Notes: generated by a model from the letters alone, not told the origin. 64,000 nt of DNA from Phaeobacter bryozoorum (GCF_041893525.1 NZ_CP169068.1); one strand, 5' to 3'. Shown: positions 18,829 through 28,495, counted from the stretch's first letter. Numbers and translations are program-made.

Positions 18829-18876
18829 CCGGAACCGGAACCGGAACCGGAACCGGAACCTGAACCGGAACCGAAA
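18829..18876 (+). repeat. Hexanucleotide tandem repeat (CCGGAA)8
   Basis: Eight head-to-tail copies of CCGGAA occur, units six and eight each with one change. The ~320-base gap between the DUF1217 gene and the LuxR-type gene holds no convincing gene; the repeat would read Pro-Glu on the plus strand in a short frame with no ribosome binding site. Confidence 0.85.
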
Positions 18877-18970
18877 CCGGGGAGGGCTATGGTGGAGCAA
18901 CCCACACCCAGCCCGTGACAGCGGTTGGATCTTGCGGGCCCCGGCGCGATTGCGAGCGCATTTCACGCGG

Positions 18971-19660
18971 TCACGGGCTGGGCGTGCCCACCACATGGGC
19001 GCCGTCGATGTCACCCAGAGAGGAGAAAAGCGCGGCGGTATTGCTGGCGCCGACCTTCTTCAACAGCCGGGCGCGATGAACCTCGACGGTGCGGTAGCTC
19101 AGCTCCAGACTTCGGGCGATTTCCTTGCTGGTCTTGCCTTCGCACAGCAGCGAATAGACCTCGCGTTCGCGCCGGGTCAGGGGCTGATAGGGCCGGGATC
19201 GGGACAGATCGGCAAAGCTCCAGACCGCGCGTGCCAGCGGCTCCTGCGGTGTGAAGCTATGGCCACGGACCCGGACCCAGAACAGGCTGCCGTCCTTGCG
19301 CCGCATCACCCGTTCGTCCCAATAGGGCGCGCCGGCTCCCAAAGTCTCATTTCCCCGGTTGCGCAGGTTGAGAAATTCTTCCTGCGATGGGTAGAGAAAG
19401 GCAAAGAGCTGATCGAGCAGGTCCAGCCGGGTGTAGCCGAACATCTCGCAGAACCGCCGGTTGCAGTCGCGCAGGACCCGGTTTTCGGTGACAACGATCC
19501 CCACCGGCAGGAAATCATAGGCGAGCTGCATCAGGTCACGGGTGGCAAAGAGCTGGTCGAGCGTCTCGGCGCCGGGATCGCCCATGGGCGCTGTGCCGAC
19601 GTCGAGGCCGGGGCGGGGCTGCTGGCTATTGGCCGTCATCTGGTCCTGCTGTTCCTGCAT
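18971..19660 (-). CDS. PAS-LuxR transcriptional regulator
   Basis: The 229-aa protein has a PAS domain (residues ~40-155: LPVGIVVTENRVLRDCNRRF, then RRKDGSLFWVRVRG) and a C-terminal LuxR/FixJ-type helix-turn-helix (LTRREREVYSLLCEGKTSKE, then LSYRTVEVHRARLLKK). It is a one-component sensor: the PAS domain senses a ligand or redox state and the HTH binds DNA. There is no autoinducer-binding domain, so it is not a classical quorum-sensing receptor. No cognate kinase is adjacent. Confidence 0.88.
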   Translation of the reverse strand: MQEQQDQMTANSQQPRPGLDVGTAPMGDPGAETLDQLFATRDLMQLAYDFLPVGIVVTENRVLRDCNRRFCEMFGYTRLDLLDQLFAFLYPSQEEFLNLRNRGNETLGAGAPYWDERVMRRKDGSLFWVRVRGHSFTPQEPLARAVWSFADLSRSRPYQPLTRREREVYSLLCEGKTSKEIARSLELSYRTVEVHRARLLKKVGASNTAALFSSLGDIDGAHVVGTPSP

Positions 19661-19806
19661 ATGTCCTGCCTGTCGCGGCGACCGCAGCTGCGCGGCAGGG
19701 CTGAGCCTTCGGGAGCGGGGGCGGTCGCTGTTACAAGGATCTTAGCGGAGTGAAGGCAGCGTGAAAACAGGTGCTTGCCAGCCGGCATGCTGATCCTGTC
19801 GGGGTG

Positions 19807-20688
19807 TCAGGAGAGGTAATAGTCGATCGGTTGCAGCGGTGGCGGTACCTCCTCGCCCAGCTTTGGGGCCAGGCTGCGTTCAACGGTCCGGCAGATGGCA
19901 TCCAGCGGCAGGCCGTTCACCGTTTCGCCAAAGGGATGAGATAGCTCCTCGGTCACCTCTGCAAGGCCGAAGAAGACATAGGCGACAATGCCGACGAAAA
20001 TTGGTGTCAGCCAGCCCGCGCTGTCGATCAGCGCAAAGGGCAGCAGCAGGCAATAGAGGTAGGTCGTGCGAAACACCAGCAGTGAATAAACATAGGGCAG
20101 CGGCGTGGTGGCAATGCGTTCGCAGCCCGCCTGAGCCAGCGCCATGCTGGCGGTGCGTTCGGCCAGCGCCTTGCGGGCAAACCCATCGTCGGCGGCTGTG
20201 GCCAGCGTCGCGGCAAGGGCGTCGAGCGCTGCGCAGGGCGGATGTGGCGCGGTGGTGAAATCGTCGCCTGCCCAGCGGGTTGCGGCGCTGGTGTCGCGTT
20301 CTTTGCGCAGGTTGATGCGGTGCAGATGCAAAAACGCAAGGGCCAGCCGCAGGATCCGGCGTCGGCTCTGCGGGTCGGCAACAAACAGGTCCACCTCACG
20401 GCTGAGGCTGCGCAGGTCCGCGACCAGCTGTCCCCAGAGCTTGCGACCTTCCCACCAGCGGTCATAGGCGGCATTGTTGCGAAACCCAAGAAACAGCGAG
20501 AGCGCGATGCCAAAGACCGCAAAAGGCGCGGCATTGGTATGGGGCAGGCGGGTGATATCGGCGTCAATCCACAGCACCAGCGCCGACAGGGCGGAGAGGC
20601 CGAGGATACGGGGCAGTATGCGGGGCAGGACAGAGCCGCGCAGCGCAAACAGCAGCTGCATCAGGCCGGGTTTGTCGCGTAGGATCAT
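19807..20688 (-). CDS. Bestrophin-like (UPF0187) channel protein
   Basis: The 293-aa protein matches the bacterial bestrophin family: FALRGSVLPRILPRILGLSA, then FGIALSLFLGFRNNAAYDRW with WEGRKLWGQLV, and the C-terminal VEERL-like region (here FFGLAEVTEELSHPFGETVN). Four hydrophobic segments are present. Family members form pentameric ion channels in the inner membrane. It stands alone. The channel role is inferred from the family. Confidence 0.88.
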   Translation of the reverse strand: MILRDKPGLMQLLFALRGSVLPRILPRILGLSALSALVLWIDADITRLPHTNAAPFAVFGIALSLFLGFRNNAAYDRWWEGRKLWGQLVADLRSLSREVDLFVADPQSRRRILRLALAFLHLHRINLRKERDTSAATRWAGDDFTTAPHPPCAALDALAATLATAADDGFARKALAERTASMALAQAGCERIATTPLPYVYSLLVFRTTYLYCLLLPFALIDSAGWLTPIFVGIVAYVFFGLAEVTEELSHPFGETVNGLPLDAICRTVERSLAPKLGEEVPPPLQPIDYYLS

Positions 20689-21050
20689 CGAAAGTGGACT
20701 CCGCTTCGCTCAAAGGCGGGACTAGGGCAATTGCGCAGCTGCCTGACGGGGGATCCGAGACCGGGAACTGAGAGTGCCGGTCCCGAAAGGGGAGGCTCGC
20801 CTTGGCGCGCCTGCAACCTAGGGCCCGCCCCACCGCTGCACGTGGCCGAAAACGTCAGACTGGGGGGAGTTTGCGCGGTGTCCTGTCGGATTCGACCGGG
20901 CGGGTCTGGACAGCCCGGTGTGCGGTATCCTCACTGGGCGTCGGGGCTTGCCGCTTGCGCCGCCGGGCGCAGCAGCGCCCGGCCATGCCCAACTGTGTTG
21001 AGCCATCTGTGATGGTTCTGAAACAGACGGGAGTGCCTGCTCGACCGGTC
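20689..21050. other. Intergenic region with a GC-rich hairpin
   Basis: About 360 bases between the bestrophin gene and the end of purD contain no supportable gene. GCCGGGCGC and GCGCCCGGC (20962-20983) form a perfect 9-bp stem with an AGCA loop; it lies 68 bases past the purD stop and may end the purD transcript, although no T-tract is seen. Confidence 0.5.
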
Positions 21051-22316
21051 TTACTTCAGCGCGCGCCAGCCGATGTCGCGGCGGAAGAAGCCCTGCGGCC
21101 AGCTGACACCCTCCACCATCGCATAGGCGCGGTCGCGGGCTTCTTGCAGTGAAGCGCCACGGGCGGTCACGTTCAGCACCCGGCCGCCAACGGCGAGCAC
21201 CTTGCCGTCCTGCTCCTTGGTGCCCGCATGGAACACCATATTGCTGCTGTCTTCGGGCAGCGCGTCCAGGCCTTTGATCTCGGTGAATTTTTCGTAAGAC
21301 CCGGGATAGCCCTCTGCCGCCATCACCACGGTGATCGCATGGTCATCGGCCCAGTTTACCTGCGCGTCACCCAGGCGGCCCTCGGCGGCGGCCTGCATCA
21401 GGTCCAGCGCCTGGGCGCCGAGGCGCATCATCAGCACCTGGCATTCCGGGTCGCCGAAGCGGACGTTGTATTCCACCAGCCGCGGCTGTCCGTCCTTGAT
21501 CATCAGACCCGCATAGAGCACGCCCTGATAGGGCATCCCGCGTTCCGCCATCACCCGCATGGTGGGCTTCACGATCTCTTCCATCGCCTTTGCCTCGACC
21601 TCAGCCGACAGCACCGGTGCGGGGGAGTAGGCGCCCATGCCGCCGGTATTGAGGCCGGTGTCGCCTTCGCCGACGCGCTTGTGGTCCTGCGCGGAGCCGA
21701 TTGCCAGCACGTCCTCGCCATCCACCAGCACAAAGAGGGAGGCCTCTTCGCCTTCCATGAACTCCTCGATCACCACCTCGGCGCCGGCACCGCCGAAGAC
21801 GCCGCCGAACATGTCGTCGATGGCGGCCATTGCCTCGTCCTCGGTCATCGCGATGATGACGCCTTTGCCTGCGGCCAGACCGTCGGCCTTTACCACTGTC
21901 GGCACGCCGTGCTCGCGCACATGCGCCTTGGCGGCGTCCGCGTCGGTGAAATGGCCGTAGCCTGCGGTCGGGGCGTTTGCCGCGTCGCAGATTTCCTTGG
22001 TGAAGCTTTTGGAGGCTTCCAGTTTTGCGGCGGCCTCGGAGGGGCCGAACACCAGAAGGCCCGCCTCGCGCAGCCGGTCGGCAACACCTGCGGCCAGCGG
22101 TGCCTCGGGCCCGACGATGACGAAGTCGATGGCGTTTTCCTCGGCAAAGCTCACCACGGTGCCGCCGTCCTCGATATCAAAGGTGGCGCAATCGGCGATC
22201 TGGGCGATGCCCGCGTTGCCCGGTGCCACGATCAGCTTGTCACATTTGGGGTTCTGCATCACCGCCCAGGCGAGCGCATGTTCCCGCCCGCCACTGCCGA
22301 GGATAAGGATGTTCAT
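21051..22316 (-). CDS. purD: Phosphoribosylamine-glycine ligase
   Basis: This full-length (421 aa) ATP-grasp enzyme of purine synthesis joins phosphoribosylamine and glycine. Family motifs are MNILILGSGGREHALAWA at the N-terminus, VKADGLAAGKGVIIA, the ATP-grasp loop EEFMEGEEASLFVLVDG, and VEYNVRFGDPECQ. It is divergent from xseA across a ~135-base gap that must hold both promoters. Confidence 0.96.
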   Translation of the reverse strand: MNILILGSGGREHALAWAVMQNPKCDKLIVAPGNAGIAQIADCATFDIEDGGTVVSFAEENAIDFVIVGPEAPLAAGVADRLREAGLLVFGPSEAAAKLEASKSFTKEICDAANAPTAGYGHFTDADAAKAHVREHGVPTVVKADGLAAGKGVIIAMTEDEAMAAIDDMFGGVFGGAGAEVVIEEFMEGEEASLFVLVDGEDVLAIGSAQDHKRVGEGDTGLNTGGMGAYSPAPVLSAEVEAKAMEEIVKPTMRVMAERGMPYQGVLYAGLMIKDGQPRLVEYNVRFGDPECQVLMMRLGAQALDLMQAAAEGRLGDAQVNWADDHAITVVMAAEGYPGSYEKFTEIKGLDALPEDSSNMVFHAGTKEQDGKVLAVGGRVLNVTARGASLQEARDRAYAMVEGVSWPQGFFRRDIGWRALK

Positions 22317-22450
22317 GTCCGTGTTCTCCGATCTGCCTGCACCAATGGCGCCGTCGGCGGTTGCCGGGGCTTGCCTTGCTTGCGGCGGGTTCTATGCTGC
22401 GCGCGACTTCAAAACAAGAACCACCTGTGACGCAGGAGAGCAGCCCGCCG

Positions 22451-24043
22451 ATGTCCGACCTGTTTGACGATCCCACCCCGGCTGACCGGCCCGGGCAGAA
22501 TGCCCCCGAATTCACCGTTTCGGAAATCTCCGGCGAGGTGAAACGCACGCTGGAGGGCACTTTCGGGCGGATCCGGGTGCGCGGCGAGGTGGGCCGGGTA
22601 TTCAAGGCGCGGTCCGGGCATCTTTACTATGACATCAAGGACGACCGCTCGGTGCTGGCCTGCACCACTTGGAAGGGGCAGATTTCCAGCCTTTCGGTGG
22701 TGCCGGAGGAGGGGCTGGAGGTCGTGGTCACCGGTCGGCTGACGGCCTTTGGCGGGCAGTCCAAGTACAACATGAACGTCGACGAGGTGGCGGTTGCCGG
22801 GCAGGGAGCGCTGATGGCGCTCTTGGAAAAGCGCAAGATGCAGCTGGAGGCCGAGGGGCTGTTTGCGCCGGAACGCAAGAAGCCGCTGCCCTATCTGCCA
22901 CAGATCATCGGCGTGGTCACGTCGCCATCGGGTGCGGTGATCCGCGATATCCTGCACCGGCTGCGCGACCGCTTCCCGCGCAAGGTGCTGGTCTGGCCGG
23001 TCGCCGTGCAGGGCAAGGCCTGCGCACCGGAGGTGGCCCGCGCCATCGACGGCTTCAACCGGCTGACACCGGGCGGCGCGCTGCCGCGGCCCGATCTGAT
23101 CATCGTGGCCCGGGGTGGTGGCTCGATCGAGGATCTCTGGGGGTTCAACGAAGAAATCGTCGCCCGCGCCGCCGCAGCCTCGCAGATTCCGCTGATCTCT
23201 GCCGTGGGGCATGAGACGGATACCACGCTGATTGATTTTGTGTCCGACCGCCGGGCGCCGACACCGACGGCGGCGGCGGAGCTGGCGGTGCCGGTGCGGC
23301 TGGAGCTGACGGGCTGGACCGAAAATCAGGGCGCGCGGCTGGTGCGGTCTGCTGGTCTGGCAGTGCAGCAGCGGCGCCAGCGGCTCAATGATCTGGCCCG
23401 CGCGCTGCCCAAACCCGACACATTGCTGGAAACCCCGCGTCAGCGGCTGGATCTGTGGGGGGACAAATTGCCCGATGCGCTGATCCGGGGGGTTGAGCGT
23501 CGCCGCCTGCGGCTGAGTGAGGCGGCAGCTGCGCTGCGTCCCAGCACCCTGCGCCAATTGGTCAGCACCCGTGGCGACCGGCTGCGCAACCTCTCTTCAA
23601 GGTTAAGCCTGCGCCCGATCCGGCAGGATCTAGCGCGTCAGCAGGACCGCCTCGGCCAGCTGGCCCAGCGGCTCGATACCGTGCAGGCACAGCGGTTGGA
23701 CCGGCAGCGCCAACGGCTGGAGGCAACCGGGCGTCAGCTGGATATTCTGAGTTACAAGGCCACGCTGCGGCGCGGCTATGCGGTGGTGCGCAGCGGTGAG
23801 ACGGTGATCACCCGCGCCGCAGAGGCGGCATCGCAGGCGCGGCTTCATATCGAATTTGCCGACGCCGAGATCGAGGTGACCCCAACCGTGACAACGACCG
23901 CAACAACGACCGCAGGCGGCGAAGCAGCCTCTGTCGTCAAATCCGATGCGGTCGCCGTTGCGCCATCGGCGGACGACCGGTCCAAATCGACCAGCCAGAA
24001 GCGCGACACATCAGGCCCGGGGGATCAAGGCTCCCTGTTCTGA
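22451..24043 (+). CDS. xseA: Exodeoxyribonuclease VII large subunit
   Basis: The 530-aa subunit starts MSDLFDDPTPA behind an AGGAGAGC ribosome binding site; a longer in-frame start overlaps the purD promoter region and is rejected. It has an OB-fold domain (VSEISGEVKRTLEGTFGRIR, SGHLYYDIKD), the catalytic region (PSGAVIRDILHRLRDRFP, GGGSIEDLWGFN, AVGHETDTTLIDF) and a long coiled-coil C-terminal part with a low-complexity Thr/Ala/Asp tail. With the small subunit (not in this window) it degrades single-stranded DNA into oligonucleotides. Confidence 0.95.
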   Translation: MSDLFDDPTPADRPGQNAPEFTVSEISGEVKRTLEGTFGRIRVRGEVGRVFKARSGHLYYDIKDDRSVLACTTWKGQISSLSVVPEEGLEVVVTGRLTAFGGQSKYNMNVDEVAVAGQGALMALLEKRKMQLEAEGLFAPERKKPLPYLPQIIGVVTSPSGAVIRDILHRLRDRFPRKVLVWPVAVQGKACAPEVARAIDGFNRLTPGGALPRPDLIIVARGGGSIEDLWGFNEEIVARAAAASQIPLISAVGHETDTTLIDFVSDRRAPTPTAAAELAVPVRLELTGWTENQGARLVRSAGLAVQQRRQRLNDLARALPKPDTLLETPRQRLDLWGDKLPDALIRGVERRRLRLSEAAAALRPSTLRQLVSTRGDRLRNLSSRLSLRPIRQDLARQQDRLGQLAQRLDTVQAQRLDRQRQRLEATGRQLDILSYKATLRRGYAVVRSGETVITRAAEAASQARLHIEFADAEIEVTPTVTTTATTTAGGEAASVVKSDAVAVAPSADDRSKSTSQKRDTSGPGDQGSLF

Positions 24044-24062
24044 GCCGGCCTCTGGCACGCGC

Positions 24063-24476
24063 TCAGACGCCGACGTCCGGGCCGAGGCAGAGCATCTCCT
24101 GACCCAGCTCCTCCGCCTCGTAAAGCTCGGTTGCCTCCGGGTCGCCTTCGAACTGGGCAATTAACCCGTTGTCGCCAAATGAAAACTGCCAGCATTGCGG
24201 CGTGCCGATCTCGTCGTAGACAAAACAGATCTGATCGGCCTGCGGATACCATTCGCCGTTCTGGCAGCGGCCATCCAGAAACGACCATATCACCCGGCGG
24301 TTGGGCAGATAGCGCTCAACCCCATAGGGCACGCCATCAAAACCGTAGAACAGGGTGCGGCCCTGGGTGTAGCGGTCGAACTGATCCGCTGTCAGAGGCG
24401 CACCGGCGGCGGCCGGACGGCCCTGCAGGGCGCTGCTCAACAGGATCGCCGAGAGAATCAGACAGAGCATTCGCAT
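24063..24476 (-). CDS. Small secreted protein with conserved Cys/Trp/Gly pattern
   Basis: Starting at MRMLCLILSAIL gives 137 aa with a clean signal peptide (to about ...GRPAAAG). The mature part has the pattern YLPNRRVIWSFLDGRCQNGE followed by WYPQADQICFVYD and PQCWQF, with paired cysteines likely to form disulfides in the periplasm. Such proteins are common in roseobacters, but I know no assigned function. A start 120 bases upstream is open but would mask the signal sequence. It is convergent with xseA. Confidence 0.7.
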   Translation of the reverse strand: MRMLCLILSAILLSSALQGRPAAAGAPLTADQFDRYTQGRTLFYGFDGVPYGVERYLPNRRVIWSFLDGRCQNGEWYPQADQICFVYDEIGTPQCWQFSFGDNGLIAQFEGDPEATELYEAEELGQEMLCLGPDVGV

Positions 24477-24727
24477 GGATCGACTGTGCCAGAGCCGTAT
24501 CGCCCTGACCATTGTTTCCGCAGCGGGGGCGATGACAGGCAGAATCGCGCGATGCCTCGGGCAGGGCGGCGCGGGCGCAGGGTTGCGCGGCGTCACCTTT
24601 GACCGGGGCCGGTGTGCTGGGCAACATCGGTGTGGAAATAAGCCGCAGCCTCAGGTGGTTGCCCGGTGCAGATTGGTGCAGATCGGTGCGGCTGAGGTCA
24701 TTGGCCAGAGCGAGGGGAGAGAGTGGG

Positions 24728-25405
24728 ATGTCGGAATTGGGAAACAGCCCTATGGGGGATGCGTTGATCGGCGCGGCGGCGCTATTTGCGCTTGTGTATC
24801 TGGGGCTGACGGCGCGGCCGACCAGCGTGCTGCGCAGCGCGACCAAGACCCTGGCGGTGCTGCTGCTGGCGATTGCCGCCTGGCTTGGCGGTGGGCCAGT
24901 GCTGCTGACCCTCGCGCTTGGGCTTTGTGCCATTGGCGATTTCTGCCTGTCGCGGGATGGCGAAGGCGCCTTCATGGCCGGGGTCGGGGCCTTTGCAGCG
25001 GGGCATCTGGTCTATGTGTTTCTGTTCCTCGGTCAGGACAGCAGCGAGGCCGCGCGGCTATTGCAGATGCCGCAGTTGATCGGCGTTGTGGTGCTGGCGC
25101 TGGCGGGCATCGCCATGGCGCGATTGCTGGCGCCGCGTGCCGGTGCCCTGAAAGCTCCGGTGCTGGCCTATGTACCGATCATCATTAGCATGGGGCTGGC
25201 AGCCCTGACCCTGCCGCTGGGGGGCAGTCTGCAAGGGCTGGCGCTGGTACTGCCTGCGGCGCTCGCCTTCATGGCGTCCGATATCGTTCTGGCCTTTGAA
25301 ACCTTTGTGCTGGCCGAGGATCACCCGGCGCGGCGGTTCACGCCCTATGCGGTCTGGCCGCTCTACTGGGGGGCGCAGGCGGGGTTTCTGCTGGCGTTTC
25401 TGTAG
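24728..25405 (+). CDS. YhhN-family lysoplasmalogenase-like membrane protein
   Basis: The 225-aa protein (start MSELGNSPMGD) has about eight hydrophobic helices and YhhN/TMEM86 features: KTLAVLLLAIAAW, then LGLCAIGDFCLSR, GHLVYVFLF, and the C-terminal YAVWPLYWGAQAGFLLAF. The conserved acidic residues in GDFCLS and ASDIVLAFE lie where the family has its proposed active site. Related enzymes hydrolyse the vinyl-ether bond of lysoplasmalogens; activity here is inferred. It is alone on its strand before ftsY. Confidence 0.78.
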   Translation: MSELGNSPMGDALIGAAALFALVYLGLTARPTSVLRSATKTLAVLLLAIAAWLGGGPVLLTLALGLCAIGDFCLSRDGEGAFMAGVGAFAAGHLVYVFLFLGQDSSEAARLLQMPQLIGVVVLALAGIAMARLLAPRAGALKAPVLAYVPIIISMGLAALTLPLGGSLQGLALVLPAALAFMASDIVLAFETFVLAEDHPARRFTPYAVWPLYWGAQAGFLLAFL

Positions 25406-25530
25406 CGGCTTAGGCCTGCTCTTGCATCGGTTTTGTGGCGGTCGGCGCGCCGAGGTGCTTTGCACTTGCCGCAAAACCGCATTAGGTGTCCGCGTGACAA
25501 CTCGCACAGACCCAATATGCGGAGACCGAC

Positions 25531-26745
25531 ATGGCGTTTTTCTCAAAACTGAAGGACCGGCTGTTCAAGTCGTCGAACAAGCTTGAGGAAGGGCTTGATG
25601 CCATCGTCGAAGAGGGCGCGGCCGCACAACAGCCCGCACCGGAGAAGACGCCCGAGGTGCCGCCATCCGCACCGCCTGTCGAGGTGCCGTCTGAACAGCC
25701 TGTTGAGGCACCAGAGGCGCCGCCAGTGGAGGTGCCGTCTGAAGCGCCGTCCGAGATCCCCGCAGAGACACCCGAACAGACCGCCCGCACAGCAGAGCCG
25801 ATGGCGAAACCGGCGATGAAGCCGATGCCCGCGCCGACCCAGGACCCGGTTCCGGCAGCGCCTGGGCTTTTGGGGCGTCTGATAGGGCGCGGTAAGGCGG
25901 ATGAGCCGCGCCGCGCGCTGGATGACGACATGCTGGAGCAGCTGGAGGATCTTCTGGTTGCCGCCGACATGGGGGTCGATACCGCGCTGCGTGTCACTGC
26001 CAATATGGCCGAGGGCCGGTTTGGCAAGCGGCTTTCGACGCGTGAGATCAAGGAGCTGCTGGCCGCAGAGGTGGCCCGCATCATGGAACCGGTCGCCCGC
26101 CCGATGCCAATCTACCAGAAACGCCCGCAGGTGGTGCTGGTGGTGGGCGTCAATGGCTCCGGCAAGACCACCACAATCGGCAAGCTGGCCAGCCAGTTCA
26201 AGGCCGCGGGCAAGAAGGTGGTGATCGCCGCAGGCGACACTTTCCGCGCCGCGGCAGTGGAGCAGTTGCAGGTCTGGGGCGACCGTGCAGGTGTGCCGGT
26301 CCTGACCGCGCCCGAGGGATCGGATCCTGCCAGCCTTGCCTTTGATGCGATGACACGGGCGCAGGAAGAGGGGGCGGATCTGTTGATGATCGACACAGCT
26401 GGCCGCCTGCAGAACCGCGCCGATCTGATGGAAGAACTGGCAAAGATTGTGAGGGTGATCCGCAAGAAGGACGAGACCGCGCCGCATAACACCCTGCTGG
26501 TTCTGGATGCCACCACCGGGCAGAATGCGCTCAATCAGGTGGAAACCTTCCAGAAACTGGCCGATGTGTCGGGGCTGGTGATGACCAAGCTGGACGGCAC
26601 CGCCAAGGGGGGTGTGCTGGTGGCGCTGGCGGATAAATTCGGCCTGCCGATCCATGCCATCGGTGTGGGCGAGCAGATCGACGACCTTGCCCCGTTTGAT
26701 CCCGAAGAATTTGCGGCCGCCCTGACCGGGCTGGAAACCTCCTGA
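25531..26745 (+). CDS. ftsY: Signal recognition particle receptor FtsY
   Basis: The 404-aa GTPase has a Pro/Glu-rich acidic N-terminal A domain (residues ~20-110, with PPVEVPSE-type repeats), a four-helix N domain, and the G domain: VVGVNGSGKTTTIGKLA (G1), AGDTFRAAAVEQL, DTAGRLQN (G3), and TKLDGTAKGG (G4). It docks ribosome-SRP complexes at the inner membrane. It starts MAFFSKLKDRLF, an amphipathic membrane-contact helix. Intact. Confidence 0.96.
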   Translation: MAFFSKLKDRLFKSSNKLEEGLDAIVEEGAAAQQPAPEKTPEVPPSAPPVEVPSEQPVEAPEAPPVEVPSEAPSEIPAETPEQTARTAEPMAKPAMKPMPAPTQDPVPAAPGLLGRLIGRGKADEPRRALDDDMLEQLEDLLVAADMGVDTALRVTANMAEGRFGKRLSTREIKELLAAEVARIMEPVARPMPIYQKRPQVVLVVGVNGSGKTTTIGKLASQFKAAGKKVVIAAGDTFRAAAVEQLQVWGDRAGVPVLTAPEGSDPASLAFDAMTRAQEEGADLLMIDTAGRLQNRADLMEELAKIVRVIRKKDETAPHNTLLVLDATTGQNALNQVETFQKLADVSGLVMTKLDGTAKGGVLVALADKFGLPIHAIGVGEQIDDLAPFDPEEFAAALTGLETS

Positions 26746-26760
26746 GCCGCGCGCGCCAGC

Positions 26761-26817
26761 CGCATCTTCTGGCTGAAAATATCCTCGGGGGTCCGGGGGT
26801 GGAAAACCCCCGGCGAT
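26761..26817 (-). repeat. Rhodobacteraceae-type intergenic hairpin element, copy 1
   Basis: On the minus strand this reads as a GC hairpin (CCGGGGGTT/ACCCCCGG arms) followed by GAGGATATTTTCAGCCAGA. The same layout, a hairpin then GAGTATTT and an AGATGA-like end, recurs in opposite orientation at 42497. I know this pattern as common between roseobacter genes. It may double as a terminator for ftsY. Confidence 0.6.
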
Positions 26818-26842
26818 CTGTTCTGGAGCAAAGGTACTGCGG

Positions 26843-27745
26843 TTGAGCGACTGGCTGATCTCTCTGGAGGGGACCGAGGCGGGGCATCATGCGGCGCTTG
26901 CGCTGGCGCTGATGGCGGCGATCCTGCACGCGGTGTTCGGAGCGCTGCAAAAGGGGCGATATGACCCCTGGCTGTCGCGCGGTGCAATTGATTTCTCCTA
27001 TGGGTTGATGGCCCTGCCGCTGGCGCTGTTCGTGGTGCCCTGGCCCGAGCCGCATATGTGGCCGATCTTTGCGGGCGTCTGGCTGATCCATGTGCTCTAC
27101 AAGATCCTGCAGGGGCTGGCCTATAGCAAGGGCAGCTACACGGTGGTCTATCCGGTGGTGCGCGGCACCGGGCCGCTGTTCACCGTGCTGGGCGCGTCGA
27201 TGCTGTTTGACGAAGGCTTTACAGCGGTGCAGTGGCTGGGGGTTCTGGTGCTGCTGGCGGGGATTTTCGGACTGGCGCTCTACAATTACCGCAATCTGAC
27301 CGACAATCGCGAAACCCTGGGCAGCGCCCTGGCGCTGGCGGTGGCGACCGGCGTCTTTGTGGCGCTCTATACCACCTATGACGCCTATGGCATTCGCGCG
27401 ACGGCGGATCCGTTCACCTTTCTTGCCTGGTTCTTCTTCATCGACGGGCTGGCGATGCCGCCCTATGCCTATCTGCGCTGGCGGGCGATGGTGCCGCGCC
27501 CGGACCCCGGCCCTCTGATGGCCAAGGGACTGCTGGGGGGGCTTATCGCCTTTGGCTCCTTTGGTGCGGTCATGCTGGCCACGCGGCTGGACAAGGTGGG
27601 AGAGGCGGCGGTGCTGCGCGAAACCTCCACGGTCTTTGCCGCGCTTATCGGCTGGCTGGTGTTGAAGGAAACCGTGGGGCCGCGACGGATTGCCCTGATG
27701 GCTTTGATCGCGCTGGGGGCCGTGATAGTGGAGATGGGCGGCTGA
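26843..27745 (+). CDS. EamA/DMT-family membrane protein
   Basis: The 300-aa product has about ten hydrophobic helices in two EamA-like halves, with a conserved block YKILQGLAYSKGSYTVVYPV followed by VRGTGPLFTVLGA. It is read from a TTG (LSDWLISLEG) after GGAGCAAAGG; no better ATG exists near. It belongs to the drug/metabolite transporter superfamily of the inner membrane. Substrate unknown. It sits between ftsY and yciB on the same strand, a grouping I associate with roseobacters. Confidence 0.78.
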   Translation: MSDWLISLEGTEAGHHAALALALMAAILHAVFGALQKGRYDPWLSRGAIDFSYGLMALPLALFVVPWPEPHMWPIFAGVWLIHVLYKILQGLAYSKGSYTVVYPVVRGTGPLFTVLGASMLFDEGFTAVQWLGVLVLLAGIFGLALYNYRNLTDNRETLGSALALAVATGVFVALYTTYDAYGIRATADPFTFLAWFFFIDGLAMPPYAYLRWRAMVPRPDPGPLMAKGLLGGLIAFGSFGAVMLATRLDKVGEAAVLRETSTVFAALIGWLVLKETVGPRRIALMALIALGAVIVEMGG

Positions 27746-27813
27746 TCCGGCTGGCACAGCGGCCAGGCCTCGGCGATCACCGCCGGTGAATTTAGGTAGA
27801 AACAGGAATAGAA

Positions 27814-28428
27814 ATGGCGGGAAAACCGATCAACCGAACCCTTAAACTGGTGCTGGAATACGGCCCGCTGGTGCTGTTTTTTGTCGGCTATCTGCGCCTG
27901 CGCGATGAGCTGCTGATAATCGGCGGGCAGGAGTACAAGGGCTTTATCGTGGTGACGGCGGCCTTCATTCCGCTGATGGTGCTGTCGAGCCTGGCACTGT
28001 GGCGGCTGACCGGTCATATTTCCAGACTTCAGGTTGGGACGCTGGTGATTGTGATCCTGTTTGGCGGGCTGTCGGTCTGGTTCAATGATGAGCGGTTCTT
28101 CAAGATGAAGCCGACGATCCTATATGTGCTGCTGGGCGGTGCGCTGGCGATCGGTCTCATCCGGGGGGAAAGCTATCTGAAGGTGGCGATGGATGAGCTG
28201 ATGCCGCTGCAGGACGCAGGCTGGATGATCCTGACGCGGCGGCTGTGTTACTTCTTCTTCGCGCTGGCGCTCCTGAATGAGCTGACCTGGCGCACGCAGA
28301 GCACCGACACCTGGGTTTATTTCAAGACCTTTGGCCTGTCGCTGGCGATGTTTGCCTTTTTCATGACGCAGGCGCGGGTTTTTCAGGCCTATGGGCTACC
28401 CAACTCCGAGGTGGACGAGCGCGAGTGA
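27814..28428 (+). CDS. yciB: Inner membrane septation protein, YciB/IspZ family
   Basis: The 204-aa protein has five to six membrane helices and the family features LEYGPLVLFFVGY at the start, KMKPTILYVLLGGAL in the middle and RLCYFFFALALLNELTWRTQ near the end, where the family normally has an NExxW motif. It is thought to act in cell envelope and division. It is downstream of ftsY and the DMT gene on the same strand. Confidence 0.9.
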   Translation: MAGKPINRTLKLVLEYGPLVLFFVGYLRLRDELLIIGGQEYKGFIVVTAAFIPLMVLSSLALWRLTGHISRLQVGTLVIVILFGGLSVWFNDERFFKMKPTILYVLLGGALAIGLIRGESYLKVAMDELMPLQDAGWMILTRRLCYFFFALALLNELTWRTQSTDTWVYFKTFGLSLAMFAFFMTQARVFQAYGLPNSEVDERE

Positions 28429-28495
28429 CGCAGGCAGAGCCGCAGCGACCCGGTCCCGTGGTGCCGCTGCGTGTCGCGATCTGCGCGCTGCGGAC

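Noticed and set aside
18670..18918. 82-aa frame with a Pro-Glu repeat
   Set aside because: The PEPEPE run is just the reading of the CCGGAA microsatellite; no ribosome binding site or conserved flanks.
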